Positions 35,119 through 44,800 of a stretch of 46,430 nt of DNA are shown here, piece after piece. The notes beneath the pieces are model-generated. The model had not been told where the DNA came from, ran no database searches, and was given only the letters and a program-made list of their open reading frames with translations. Location: contig CANJPT010000020.1 of NCBI GenBank assembly GCA_947476195.1, positions 1 through 46,430 of the forward strand, read 5' to 3'. The translations under genes were made by a program, and so were the position numbers. This stretch comes from Lewinellaceae bacterium. Lineage in GTDB: Bacteria > Bacteroidota > Bacteroidia > Chitinophagales > Saprospiraceae. Numbering within the stretch: the first letter of the stretch is position 1; the number at the start of each line of letters is the position of its first letter.

Positions 35119-35438
35119 GTCAGTACCGATGTTCTATGTGATATAGTCATCTTTTCATCTTTTCATTTTAGCTATCACCGCCATCGTAGTATCCAATAGG
35201 CACGAACTTGCTGAATTGCCAGTGTCATCAGCCCTTTGAAATATTAAGCGATATTATTCCGGGAAATCTGGCGTGGTGATGCACAAAAAGGGTATCCATG
35301 CTTTATTTATCCAAGCTTGACCGTTGTATCAGAACATCTAATGGACGAAGGCTTTACCTACAATAGATTGCGCAAACCATAAGAAATGCTAAGCTTTTTA
35401 ATCAGCGTAAATCCAAGTCTAACTCGCTTTATGTCGCG
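35119..35438 (+). other. Spacer before the glycosyltransferase gene
   Basis: About 320 nt with no convincing coding frame, hairpin, tRNA-like fold or TAnnTTTG box. Codon-like stretches are interrupted by stops in all frames I tried. It may hold the glycosyltransferase promoter, but I cannot place it. Confidence 0.4.
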
Positions 35439-36479
35439 ATGAAAATCCTCCTCGTAAGCAATACCAAAATTCCGGTTCACCTTTACGGTGGTATCGAACG
35501 TGTCATCTGGTGGTTGGGTAAATCGCTCGTTCGTATGGGACATGAGGTCACCTATCTGGTCAAGCCAGGTTCTGCCTGTCCATTTGCCAAGGTATTGATC
35601 CTCAATGAAAAAAAGCCCCTTGCTGAGCAAATTCCGGAAAATTGCGATATCGTTCACCTTTATTTTGAAACGAACGAGGAACTTCCGAAGCCGCATATCA
35701 CCACGCATTACGGGAATAGTTCAGAACCAAAGATTTTTGATCCAAACACCGTTTTTATCTCGCAAAATCAAGCCCAACGGCACGGTGGATCCGTATTTGT
35801 CTACAACGGCATTGATTTTGAAGATTATGGCAAGCCAGATCTGTACAATCGCCGGCTGTACTTTCATTTCCTCGGAAACGCAGCCTGGCGGGTAAAAAAT
35901 GTACGGGGAGGCATTGACCTCGCAGGAAAGGCTGGCGAACGATTACATGTCATTGGCGGCACCAGGGTCAACTTTAGGATGGGACTTCGGATAACGCTTA
36001 CACCGCATGTTCGTTTTCATGGGATGCTGGGTGGCGATGGAAAAAACGCCATTCTGAACCGTTCAAAAGGCCTGATATTCCCGGTTTTATGGAACGAACC
36101 ATTTGGCCTGACAATCGTGGAAAGTCTGTACTTTGGATGCCCAGTGTTTGGTACCCCCTTTGGTTCCCTGCCAGAATTATTAGGAAAAAAGGAAAGTGCT
36201 GATCGGAAAAAAAGTACCTGGAATGGTACGGTAGATGCTTTTTATTCAGATTTTGGATGCCTCTCGGTTAAAAAGTCAGAACTCGTGGAAGCCATCAAAA
36301 ATGCGGGTTCATTTGATCCCAGGTGTTGCCACGAACATGCGCAGGAAAACTTTTCTGCCGATCGTATGGCCCGCGATTATGTGCGACTTTATGAACAAGT
36401 ACTCAATGGCAAGCCAATACACGAGGGGTCACCTGTTTTGACGGAAGCGGCGGATAAATTGCTGACCATAGAAGATTAA
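35439..36479 (+). CDS. Glycosyltransferase family 4 protein
   Basis: Cytoplasmic or membrane-associated retaining glycosyltransferase of 346 residues. N-terminal Rossmann half begins MKILLVSNTKIPVHLYGGIE (the G-G-x-E acceptor loop). The C-terminal half has 'RLYFHFLGNAAWRVKNVRGG', 'HVRFHGMLGGDGKNAILNRS' and the nucleotide-sugar motif PVLWNEPFGLTIVESLYFGC (E-x7-E), then PVFGTPFGSLPELLG. Length fits GT4. Sugar and acceptor are unknown. It stands between ligA and the Omp85-type gene; no other cell-wall or polysaccharide genes are adjacent, so its pathway cannot be inferred. Confidence 0.92.
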   Translation: MKILLVSNTKIPVHLYGGIERVIWWLGKSLVRMGHEVTYLVKPGSACPFAKVLILNEKKPLAEQIPENCDIVHLYFETNEELPKPHITTHYGNSSEPKIFDPNTVFISQNQAQRHGGSVFVYNGIDFEDYGKPDLYNRRLYFHFLGNAAWRVKNVRGGIDLAGKAGERLHVIGGTRVNFRMGLRITLTPHVRFHGMLGGDGKNAILNRSKGLIFPVLWNEPFGLTIVESLYFGCPVFGTPFGSLPELLGKKESADRKKSTWNGTVDAFYSDFGCLSVKKSELVEAIKNAGSFDPRCCHEHAQENFSADRMARDYVRLYEQVLNGKPIHEGSPVLTEAADKLLTIED

Positions 36480-36647
36480 TAAAAAAGGAGTCATCCTTCC
36501 TGTAAGCTGGTGGTATACTGTTTATGGCCCAGAACAAGTGCTAAGCATAGTAATTTGTTTTATTCGATAAAGGCTTCGGATTTTAGCCAATTGTAGCAAC
36601 TTTTGTTTGAAAAACAACCTTACAGACAAAAAGCCGTCATTCAGGCC

Positions 36648-38609
36648 ATGTCCAAACGTTTGACTAAGATATTTATAAGCGCGCTGCTGTTGATTATCAG
36701 CGTTGTTTGTGCCTTACCTGCCCAGACAATGGACATCCGTTTTGTGCTCAAGGCTTCCGATCGGGCCTTGTTTCGGGAAAACATTAAAGGATTTAAGCCA
36801 GATCCAACAGAAGATCAAGGAGATATTATTCTTTTTAAAATTGCTACACAGGCCTCCTTCGACACCTTTTGCCTTCAATTGCTTGATCATTTCCGCCAAA
36901 GATCATTTCTGCTGGTTTCCATTGATTCGGTTTTTACCGGGCAAGGCAATTACCCTATAGCCAATCCGGCTACCCCTGAAAACGAAGGGCAACTTCCAAT
37001 GACCAAACATCCCATGCTCCGAGCCCTAACCCTGGGCCCAATGATGCATTGGGTATCCCTCCGTGCAGGGGCTGGTTTTGAGCATGAAAACTGGCTTGGA
37101 GCTGCTGGTTTTCGGGCAAGATCTTTTACAGATAAACCCCTGCACCATGAGTCGGTTTTGAAACTCCAGCAGGACCTATTGGAGCAGGCAGAAAACAACG
37201 GCTATCCGTTTGCTACGGTGTGGCTTGACAGTGTGGAAATACGGGAAGATGGTTCAGTTTTTGCCATTCTGCAGATAGATAAAAAGCGACTTTTTGTTTT
37301 TAAAACATTGAAGATCAATGGAGATTTAAAGCTACCAAAGGCGTTTTTGCCCAATTACCTTGGATTAAAGCCGGGGACCCCCTACAGCAGAACCCGCGTG
37401 TTGCGCTTGCGCGAACAATTGCGCTCCCTTGTGTTTCTGGAGCAGACCTTAAATCCAAGCGTCACTTTTTCGGGCAACTTTACCCCCCTGGAAGGTTTAG
37501 CAAAACCCAGAGGCGGATCAGGCGAAGCCACGGTCAATTTGTTCCTGAAAAAAAAACGGGCGAGCAAGTTTGATTTCATCATAGGCCTACTTCCCCAGCC
37601 GGCGTCTTCGAACAGCAAAATCCTGCTTACTGGATCACTTAGTGCGGCTTTTCAGAATGCATTAAACTTAGGCGAACGATTTTCTGCCGAATTGGAACGA
37701 CTCCGGCCAGAAACCCAAAAGATCGATCTTCAAGCGGGTGTGCCTTATATTTTGGGGTCTACGTTTGGTGCAGAAGCCCGACTTGGTATTTTCCGCAGGG
37801 ATAGCACCTGGACTGAAGCGCAAGGGGAGGCGGGTATTTCGTACCTCTTAGCGGGGGCAGATTTTGTACGCTTCTTTTGGGAAAAAAAAACATCTACCCT
37901 TCAAAAAGTAGATACAATGGCAATACTGGCTTCACGGGAATTGCCCAGTATTCTTGATTACAAACAAAATGGATTTGGGGTCGAAACCGCTTTTTCACAC
38001 CTCGACTATAGGTTTAATCCTCGCAAGGGTTGGTCGCTCACCGTGAAGGCTGCTGCAGGTTTTATTACGGTCCGGCCCAACGCCCAAATTGAAAATCTGC
38101 ACGACCCGGACGACCCGGAATTTTCTTTTTCAACCTTGTATGATTCCGTGTCAGGTCGGGAAGCGAGGTATAGAACAGAACTTCGTGGCGAAGCCTTTGT
38201 CCCTGTTTTTGTACGAAACACGATAAAACTTGCCTTGCGCGGGGGCATTGTTTTTTCAGAAAAATCTGTTTTGGCAAACGAAAACTACCGGCTTGGCGGC
38301 AATAAACTCCTGCGAGGTTTCGATGAAGAAAGTTTGTCAGCCACCAGATTCGTGGTTGGTACTGCAGAATGGCGGTTACTCATCGGTGATAATTCGTTTC
38401 TTGCAGCCTTTGCCGATTGGGGGTATCTGGAAGATCGTACCTCAAAAGATCCAACTATTCTACGGCCAGTTGGTTTGGGAGTGGGCCTTAATTTTGATAC
38501 AAAGGCTGGCATTTTTGCCATTTCAGCCGCAGTGGGTCGGCATGACATAGGCCAATCGGTGGATTTTCGGGCCACTAAAATTCACCTTGGTTACGTCAGT
38601 TTGTTTTAA
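36648..38609 (+). CDS. Omp85/BamA-superfamily outer-membrane protein
   Basis: Protein of 653 residues. Signal peptide (1-25, ending CALPAQ). Residues about 210-270 resemble a POTRA domain ('FKTLKINGDLKLPKAFLPN', 'YLGLKPGTPYSRTRVLRLRE'); the preceding 200 residues are unassigned. The C-terminal half is a 16-strand-type barrel with the L6-like motif LRGFDEESLSATRFVVGTAE (canonical V-R-G-F/Y) and a final strand IHLGYVSLF ending in Phe, as in BAM substrates. It belongs to the BamA/TamA superfamily but is shorter than BamA and has few POTRA domains; a role in assembly or secretion is inference. Start MSKRLTKIF gives the signal peptide; a TTG 15 codons upstream is unlikely. Upstream of the PorP/GldJ pair in the same direction. 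Confidence 0.85.
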   Translation: MSKRLTKIFISALLLIISVVCALPAQTMDIRFVLKASDRALFRENIKGFKPDPTEDQGDIILFKIATQASFDTFCLQLLDHFRQRSFLLVSIDSVFTGQGNYPIANPATPENEGQLPMTKHPMLRALTLGPMMHWVSLRAGAGFEHENWLGAAGFRARSFTDKPLHHESVLKLQQDLLEQAENNGYPFATVWLDSVEIREDGSVFAILQIDKKRLFVFKTLKINGDLKLPKAFLPNYLGLKPGTPYSRTRVLRLREQLRSLVFLEQTLNPSVTFSGNFTPLEGLAKPRGGSGEATVNLFLKKKRASKFDFIIGLLPQPASSNSKILLTGSLSAAFQNALNLGERFSAELERLRPETQKIDLQAGVPYILGSTFGAEARLGIFRRDSTWTEAQGEAGISYLLAGADFVRFFWEKKTSTLQKVDTMAILASRELPSILDYKQNGFGVETAFSHLDYRFNPRKGWSLTVKAAAGFITVRPNAQIENLHDPDDPEFSFSTLYDSVSGREARYRTELRGEAFVPVFVRNTIKLALRGGIVFSEKSVLANENYRLGGNKLLRGFDEESLSATRFVVGTAEWRLLIGDNSFLAAFADWGYLEDRTSKDPTILRPVGLGVGLNFDTKAGIFAISAAVGRHDIGQSVDFRATKIHLGYVSLF

Positions 38610-38690
38610 CAATCCAACATCCTAAACATAAAAACTAAAAAAAGTCCTGGTTCTTGCCGCTGGTAAAAAACATCATGTGTTTAGCCCTGC

Positions 38691-38721
38691 TTGGACATTA
38701 TTAGACATTTTCCTACGTTTG
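38691..38721 (+). promoter_or_regulatory. TTG-N20-TACGTTTG promoter for PorP/SprF gene
   Basis: TTG at 38691-38693, a 20-nt spacer and TACGTTTG at 38714-38721, 37 nt before the ATG. A full match to the Bacteroidota promoter consensus. Confidence 0.65.
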
Positions 38722-38758
38722 CACTTGAACATATCAACCAAATCACGAACTTGCCGGC

Positions 38759-39793
38759 ATGAAAAAACTTCTTCTCCATTTATCCACTGTAGCTCCTGCA
38801 AAGGTGGGTTTTATTGCCACCACGGTTTTTTTAGCTCTAATGGGTCTTTTCCAGGCATCAGCAATTGCCCAGGACCCTGTTTTTTCACAGTTCTATGCGA
38901 TGCCACTCCAGCTCAATCCCGCCTTTGCAGGTAGTGCCAACGCTCCGCGTGTAGGTCTTGCCTACCGAAACCAGTGGACAGGCTTCAACAGTGCTTACCG
39001 CACCTACGCGGCCTGTTATGAGCAACGCTTTGATCGCCTCAACAGTGGTATCGGTTTCAATTTGGAGGGTGACAATGCGGGCGATGGTATTTTTATAACC
39101 AATCGATTTTCAGGCGCCTATGCCTATCGACTTAAGGTGAACGAGTTGATCTCCCTCAAACTTGGAGTTGAATTGGGCATCCATCAGGTTAACCTTAACT
39201 GGGACAAATTACTATTCCCGGATCAGATCGATGATGTCAACGGATTTGTGTACAACACAGCGGAGATCCGCCCGGATATTACGAACCGGACTGAATTAGA
39301 TATTTCAAGTGGGCTACTTATTTCAAGTAATAAATTCTACTTCGGTATAGGGCTAAAACACCTTAATACGCCCAGTCAAAGCATTCTTCGGTTAAAAAAT
39401 AATCTGGTACCCGGACTTCCTATTCGGTATACTTTTCATGGTGGAACGGAGTGGATCATTAAAAAGGGCAATAAAACACAAGAGCGCTCGTTTGTTTCTC
39501 CAAACTTTCTTTTTGTAGCGCAGGGGCCCTATAAGCAGTTGAATGTGGGGGCTTATGCAAGTTTGGGACAGGTTTTTGCAGGGACTTGGTTAAGGCATAC
39601 CTTTCAAAATGCCGATGCGGCCATCTTATTAGCGGGTTTTAGAGCGGGTTCACTTAAAATTGGAATTAGCTACGATGCTACAATTTCTAAATTGTCTAAT
39701 AATGCCGGAGGAACTTTTGAAATAACTCTTGGCTATGATTTTCAGAATAAAAAAAGGCTTGATATCAACGATTGTACTGGTATGTTTCAATAA
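38759..39793 (+). CDS. PorP/SprF-family type IX secretion membrane protein
   Basis: Outer-membrane barrel protein of 344 residues. A longer-than-usual N-terminal signal region ends AIAQ (about residue 38) and is followed by the family signature QDPVFSQFYAMPLQLNPAFA and 'YRNQWTGFNSAYRTYAACYE'. The body alternates barrel strands (ISLKLGVELGIHQVNLNWDK, LFVAQGPYKQLNVGAY, 'SYDATISKLSNNAGGTFEIT') and ends near 'GYDFQNKK'. SprF/PorP proteins help deliver specific T9SS substrates (SprB-like adhesins) to the surface. This one precedes gldJ by 101 nt, and a T9SS cargo with an SprB-like repeat follows, consistent with a dedicated secretion partner; that pairing is inference. Confidence 0.93.
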   Translation: MKKLLLHLSTVAPAKVGFIATTVFLALMGLFQASAIAQDPVFSQFYAMPLQLNPAFAGSANAPRVGLAYRNQWTGFNSAYRTYAACYEQRFDRLNSGIGFNLEGDNAGDGIFITNRFSGAYAYRLKVNELISLKLGVELGIHQVNLNWDKLLFPDQIDDVNGFVYNTAEIRPDITNRTELDISSGLLISSNKFYFGIGLKHLNTPSQSILRLKNNLVPGLPIRYTFHGGTEWIIKKGNKTQERSFVSPNFLFVAQGPYKQLNVGAYASLGQVFAGTWLRHTFQNADAAILLAGFRAGSLKIGISYDATISKLSNNAGGTFEITLGYDFQNKKRLDINDCTGMFQ

Positions 39794-39851
39794 TTTTTCC
39801 CTGAATAGTTAAAATTAAAGCGAACACACCTACCAAGAAATTTACTTTTTC

Positions 39852-39859
39852 TACATTTG
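39852..39859 (+). promoter_or_regulatory. -7 box TACATTTG for gldJ
   Basis: Exact TAnnTTTG, 35 nt before the gldJ ATG, so gldJ probably has its own promoter in addition to any readthrough from the porP-like gene. Confidence 0.5.
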
Positions 39860-39894
39860 CCATTCAATTTTTTCAAAACCTGTATTTTCATACA

Positions 39895-41403
39895 ATGAAG
39901 AAAACACTAATTCTCGGGTTGAATTTCGCCCTACTGGTGTTCGTTCTAGCCAGCTGCGGAAAAAAATCCGAAAGCTCATCCACCACAGGCTGGAAGTACA
40001 ACGATCAGAAATGGGGCGGATTCGAAAAAACCGACTACGAAGGCCAGGTTACTGGCCCTAACCTTATGCTTATTGAAGGCGGCACTTTCGTAATGGGTAA
40101 AGTGCAGCAAGATGTTACCTATGAATGGAATAACATTGAGCGCCGTGTTACTGTAGGTTCGTTTTATATTGACGAGACTGAAGTACGTAACATTGACTAC
40201 CAAGAATACCTTTTCTGGGTTCAGAAGGTATACGGAGAAACCTATCCTGAGGTTTGGCGGCATGCGCTTCCTGACACGCTTGTATGGCGCGAAGAACTCG
40301 CGTACAATGAGCCGATGGTAGAGAACTACTTCCGTACGCCCGATTACTACGACTATCCAATGGTAGGCGTTAGTTGGAATCAGTCCAATGACTTTTGCAA
40401 GTGGCGTACCGACCGCGTAAATGAGATGATTCTCATCAAGCGTGGTATTATTGATCCTACGCCTGACCAAAAAGACGACAACAACTTCAACACAGAAGCC
40501 TACCTCGTTGGTCAGTATCAACCAGCAGCAAAAAAACTGCTCAAGGACCAGGCTACAGGTGGCGAACGTCAGGTTCGACTTGAAGATGGTATCCTGCTTC
40601 CTACCTACAGACTCCCTACAGAGGCTGAATGGGAATATGCAGCGCTGGGTCTTCTCGGCAACCAAGCGACTACTAAAGACGAACTTATCACAGATCGTCG
40701 TATTTATCCTTGGAATGGCAACACCGTTCGCTATCAAAAGCGCAACAAAAATCAGGGTAAAATGCTCGCCAACTTCAAGCGTGGCGGTGGTGACTTTGGT
40801 GGTATGGCCGGAGCACTTAATGATAAAGCATTCTTCCCGGCGGACGTATTGTCTGGCTGGCCAAACGATTACGGCTTGTTCAACATGGCAGGTAACGTAA
40901 ACGAATGGACGATGGATCTATACCGCCCACTTACGGCTTCTGACCTGGAAGATACGGAGAGCCAGGATCTTAACTCCTATCGTGGTAACGTCTTTATGAC
41001 CAAGACAATCGATAAAGAAACGGGTTTGCCGGTTCAGAAAGATAGCTTGGGCCACTTGAAGTACGAACTAATGGACACTACGACCACGGCACTTCGTGAC
41101 AACTACAAGCGTCCACAAGAGTTCAATTACCTTGATGGTGATAAAGAGTCAAACATTGAGTACCGTTATGGCGTGAGCACGCTTATCAGCGACAAAGCTC
41201 GTGTTATCAAAGGTGGCTCTTGGGCTGACCGCGCTTTCTGGCTTTCTCCAGGCGCTCGTCGTTTCCTCGAAGAAGACAAAGCCAGCAGAACAATTGGTTT
41301 CCGCTGTGCAATGGTTCGTAAAGGTCCCGTAAAAGGTAATGGTGAAAAAGATGGCAACTTCTTCAAAGGAAGACGTCAAAAGCAGAACCGTCGCTACGAT
41401 TAA
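39895..41403 (+). CDS. gldJ: Gliding motility lipoprotein GldJ
   Basis: FGE/sulfatase-modifying-factor-like lipoprotein of 502 residues. Lipobox LASC with Cys21, then the GldJ-type N-terminus TTGWKYNDQKWGGFEKTDY. FGE-like core: LIEGGTFVMGKVQQDVTYEW, YIDETEVRNIDYQEYLFWV, 'YPMVGVSWNQSNDFCKWRTD', YRLPTEAEWEYAAL, NEWTMDLYRP and 'KGGSWADRAFW...GFRCAM'. GldJ stabilises GldK and is required for gliding and type IX secretion in Flavobacterium. Catalytic Cys residues of true FGE are not evident, as usual for GldJ/GldK. The basic C-terminal tail (KGRRQKQNRRYD) is typical. Downstream of PorP/SprF and followed by a strong terminator. Confidence 0.95.
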   Translation: MKKTLILGLNFALLVFVLASCGKKSESSSTTGWKYNDQKWGGFEKTDYEGQVTGPNLMLIEGGTFVMGKVQQDVTYEWNNIERRVTVGSFYIDETEVRNIDYQEYLFWVQKVYGETYPEVWRHALPDTLVWREELAYNEPMVENYFRTPDYYDYPMVGVSWNQSNDFCKWRTDRVNEMILIKRGIIDPTPDQKDDNNFNTEAYLVGQYQPAAKKLLKDQATGGERQVRLEDGILLPTYRLPTEAEWEYAALGLLGNQATTKDELITDRRIYPWNGNTVRYQKRNKNQGKMLANFKRGGGDFGGMAGALNDKAFFPADVLSGWPNDYGLFNMAGNVNEWTMDLYRPLTASDLEDTESQDLNSYRGNVFMTKTIDKETGLPVQKDSLGHLKYELMDTTTTALRDNYKRPQEFNYLDGDKESNIEYRYGVSTLISDKARVIKGGSWADRAFWLSPGARRFLEEDKASRTIGFRCAMVRKGPVKGNGEKDGNFFKGRRQKQNRRYD

Positions 41404-41427
41404 TTTTTCAGATAAATTTTTTGGATA

Positions 41428-41462
41428 AAAAAACGGGAAGGTCAAAAACCTTCCCGTTTTTT
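41428..41462 (+). terminator. Intrinsic terminator of gldJ
   Basis: Perfect arms 41428-41442 and 41448-41462 (AACGGGAAGGT against ACCTTCCCGTT, plus A/T flanks) with a CAAAA loop and a T-run. It starts 25 nt after the gldJ stop. Confidence 0.92.
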
Positions 41463-41506
41463 ATTGGCTTTGTACCAGCCTCAATCTAACGGGCTATCTA
41501 ATCCAC

Positions 41507-41591
41507 ACTACTGGACATTTTCTAAAATCGAGACCTATAAGGTTTTTGGAAACCCTATAGGTCTGGGGGCAAAACAAAAATGTCCAGTAGT
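41507..41591. repeat. Nested palindrome: 15-bp outer and 14-bp inner arms
   Basis: Outer ACTACTGGACATTTT (41507-41521) and AAAATGTCCAGTAGT (41577-41591) are perfect complements. Inner AGACCTATAAGGTT (41531-41544) and AACCCTATAGGTCT (41551-41564) match at 13 of 14. It lies between the gldJ terminator and the promoter of the cargo gene, so it is not needed as a terminator. Confidence 0.85.
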
Positions 41592-41671
41592 ATGTATCTA
41601 ATCAAGTACTGCTCCTCAACTGATCCTGTGGACCTTCAGGGATAAACGTCTGCAAAAACTTAAATCTGCCA

Positions 41672-41679
41672 TATATTTG
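41672..41679 (+). promoter_or_regulatory. -7 box TATATTTG upstream of the T9SS cargo gene
   Basis: Exact TAnnTTTG, but 198 nt before the ATG at 41878, leaving a long leader (41680-41877) in which I see no recognised structure. A 64-codon frame in the leader without a family match is not called. Confidence 0.4.
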
Positions 41680-41877
41680 TGTTCGCTTTGGGCACAGAAA
41701 AGGAGTATTTGTGCGTGAGATACACAAATATCCCCTATATTTTTCTTCTCCGACGTTTCAAAAATCCAAATCCTTCTCCGGAAAATGTATGCCCTTGTAA
41801 TAAAACTTCCAAATATGCTCCCAATTGCACGGCTTCTCTAACCGTGATTTCGCAGCATAATTATCAGTTTTGATGTT

Positions 41878-44800
41878 ATGAAAAGAGAAATATCCTTTCC
41901 CAGCTCCTGGCCTTTTGTAGCCATGATTTCACTTCCTTTTTTGAGCCTTCAAGGCTTAGGTGTGCTACAAAAAATGTTTGTGACTCCTTTCGTAAAAAAT
42001 AAATACGGGAAGGTGGCATTATTGCTTTTTCTCTTGATCTCAATTGGGTGGACAGGGCTTGAAGCCCAATGCCCAACAGTCACATTTATAGCTATCCCAA
42101 GTCCTACCTGTACGGGCATTGACATGGGGCAGATTACTTTTAGCGGCGAGGCAGGTGGACTGCCGCCTTACCAGTATTCCATTGACAATGGAGCAAGCTA
42201 CTTCGGAGCGCCTATATTTACAGATTTGCCAGCGGGCGTGTATGATGTGCAAATAAAAGACGCCGATAATTGTGAAAGCGCAGCAACCGCTGTGACGGTC
42301 AATCTGCTCCCAGCCCAAACTGCCGATGCCGGAGCTGACTGGACTACTTGTATCAATGGTAGCGTAATATTGGATGGATCGATCGGCGGCGGTGCTACAA
42401 GTAGTATCTGGGACGACGGTGGAATTGGCGGCAAATTTCTGAATCCCAATCTATTGAGCACAAGATACACCCCTCCTTCTGGCTATGATTTGCCAATCAT
42501 TATTAAGCTGTCTACAAACGGTCCTTGTCAGGGGAGTGATTCTCTTGTCATAAATTTTGCGGAGCCAGCAGATTTGACGCTTTCTGCCAACGGCCCTGAC
42601 AAGGTGCACTGCGGTGACTTCATCGAAGTTACCATAAAAACGGAAAGTGGTTTTAAGGACATACTTTCACTACAATACAGCCTTCAGTGGGATCCAACCA
42701 TATTTAAATACATCAGTAATGTCCCTGAGAGTATTGGGGGAGCATTGCCTGCCATACAAACCATTGGAACCGGGTTGGGTGAATTGGGCTACAGCTGGTT
42801 TGATTTGGCCGGTGCTTACGGGGAAGACCTGGCAGATAGTAGTGTATTGTGGACCATAACCTATCAGGTACTTGTTAGCAGTGGCGCTGCATCCATTGTC
42901 ATCTCGGGTGTTCCGGTATCCGTAGAGGCCTCGAATAGTCAATTCTGCTTCGTGGACGTGCTTATCCAGGATAACACGGACACTATCTCTATTAGTCCAC
43001 TGTTGGTTACCATAAGCGGTGACAACATGCTTTGTAGTGGGGAAAGTACAACGCTCATGGCAACACCAGGTGTTTCCTATTTGTGGAGCACAGGAGCTAC
43101 AACAGATTCTATCACGGTAGACCCAACAGAAAATACAACTTATACCGTTACGGTAGTCAGTACAAGCGGTTGTGTGGGCACAGGAACGCAAATTATCTCG
43201 GTCTATCCTTATCCCGACCCTATAATTGCAGGGAATATCACGGTTTGCCACGGCAGTAGCACTGCTTTGACCGCCTCGGGTGGCACTTCCTATATCTGGA
43301 GCACGGGCGATATCGTGGCATCTGCGACCGTAAGTCCATTGGTAGAAACGACTTATTCGGTCACCGTAAGTGACTTTGGCTGTTCGGCAACGACTTCTGC
43401 AACGGTCATGGTAGTCCCGCTGGATTCTGTAGATGCTGGCCTGGATCAAACTACTTGTAGTGGTGGAACGGTTCATTTAACAGGAGCGGTGGCCGGAGAT
43501 TCTACCAGCGGTAACTGGAGTGATAATGGCGCCGGGGGGGCTTTTTCACCGGATGCCAATGGCCTTGATGTGTTCTATATGGCCACTGATTTAGGGCCCT
43601 ATTTTCTGACCCTTACATCCAATGGTTCTTGCCCGGTATCGGATTCCCTTGTATTAAGCATAGCAACGCCAACAACCTTGGTATTGACAGCAGTTGCGCC
43701 CACAAATGCGCATTGTGGCGATGAAATCACCGTGTCGGTAGAAGCGAGCAGTGGTTTTATAAACCTGCTTTCTTTGCAATACAGCCTTAACTGGAATCCT
43801 ACAGCGTTGCAATACCTAAGCCATGCTGCTGTGCCCATTGACGGCACGTTACCAGTAACATTCCCGGACATACCTGTTGATCAAATGACATATTCGTGGT
43901 CTGATCAATCAGGCATTGAAGGAGAAAATCTAAACGACGGAAGTCCTTTGATAACAATCACCTTCAAGGTGATCAGTACTTCCATTTCTACGGCAGTAAG
44001 TATCACAGATACGCCCACGCTGATAAATGGATTGAACAGTCATTACTGTTTATTAAATGTGAGCCCGTTTGGTGCTTCCACGGACATCAGTCCAATCGAA
44101 GTCACTTGTCCGGCAGATTATTCGGTTTGTCCGAATGCGGGTGCATTCCCCTTGACGGGAGGATTGCCGGTTGGCAGTGCTTATGCTGGTGACATGGACT
44201 TTACTGGGGATGTTTTAGATAATATATTTAACCCTTCTACAGGTCAGGGTATCCATACGATCACTTACGCCTATACAGCTGGTGTTTGTACGAATAGTTG
44301 TGAATTTGATATCACGGTAGAAGACAATGTTGCCCCGGCGATTATTTCTCCAAACCCTACAAATCCATACGCAGCAGACGACAACGAGTGTAACGCAACC
44401 CTGAGCTTTATCGCTACTGCGATGGACAATTGTTCAGCAACAATCAGGTATTTTGTTGGAGGTAATGAGATATTTTTCCCGTACGACTTCCCGGCAGGGG
44501 AGATCACGACCGTAACAGCAACAGCAATGGACCCATCCGGAAATTCTGTTGACGGTATGTTTGAGGTAGAAGTTAGTACTTGCAAGGTAGATATCACCGG
44601 CAGAATCATTTGGGAAGGTGACCGTCTTAGCACAATGTCTGGAGTAAACCTAACAACAGTAACCCTTAGTGGAACCTCCAGCGATACAGACATCACAGGT
44701 GTTCCAGGCATCTATACGGCTACGGGGATAAACAGTTTGAGTAATAACCTTATCATTACACCAACGAAAAACAGACCTATGCCACATGCAATCATGGGTT

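Noticed and set aside
41679-41873. 64-codon frame in the leader of the T9SS cargo gene, with a CPC motif
   Set aside because: It begins with a TTG inside the -7 box, has no family resemblance and ends just before the cargo ATG; not supported as a gene.
42670-43476. Long minus-strand frame inside the cargo gene
   Set aside because: Rich in Arg, Cys and Tyr with no hydrophobic core pattern; it results from the Thr/Ser/Val-rich coding on the opposite strand.
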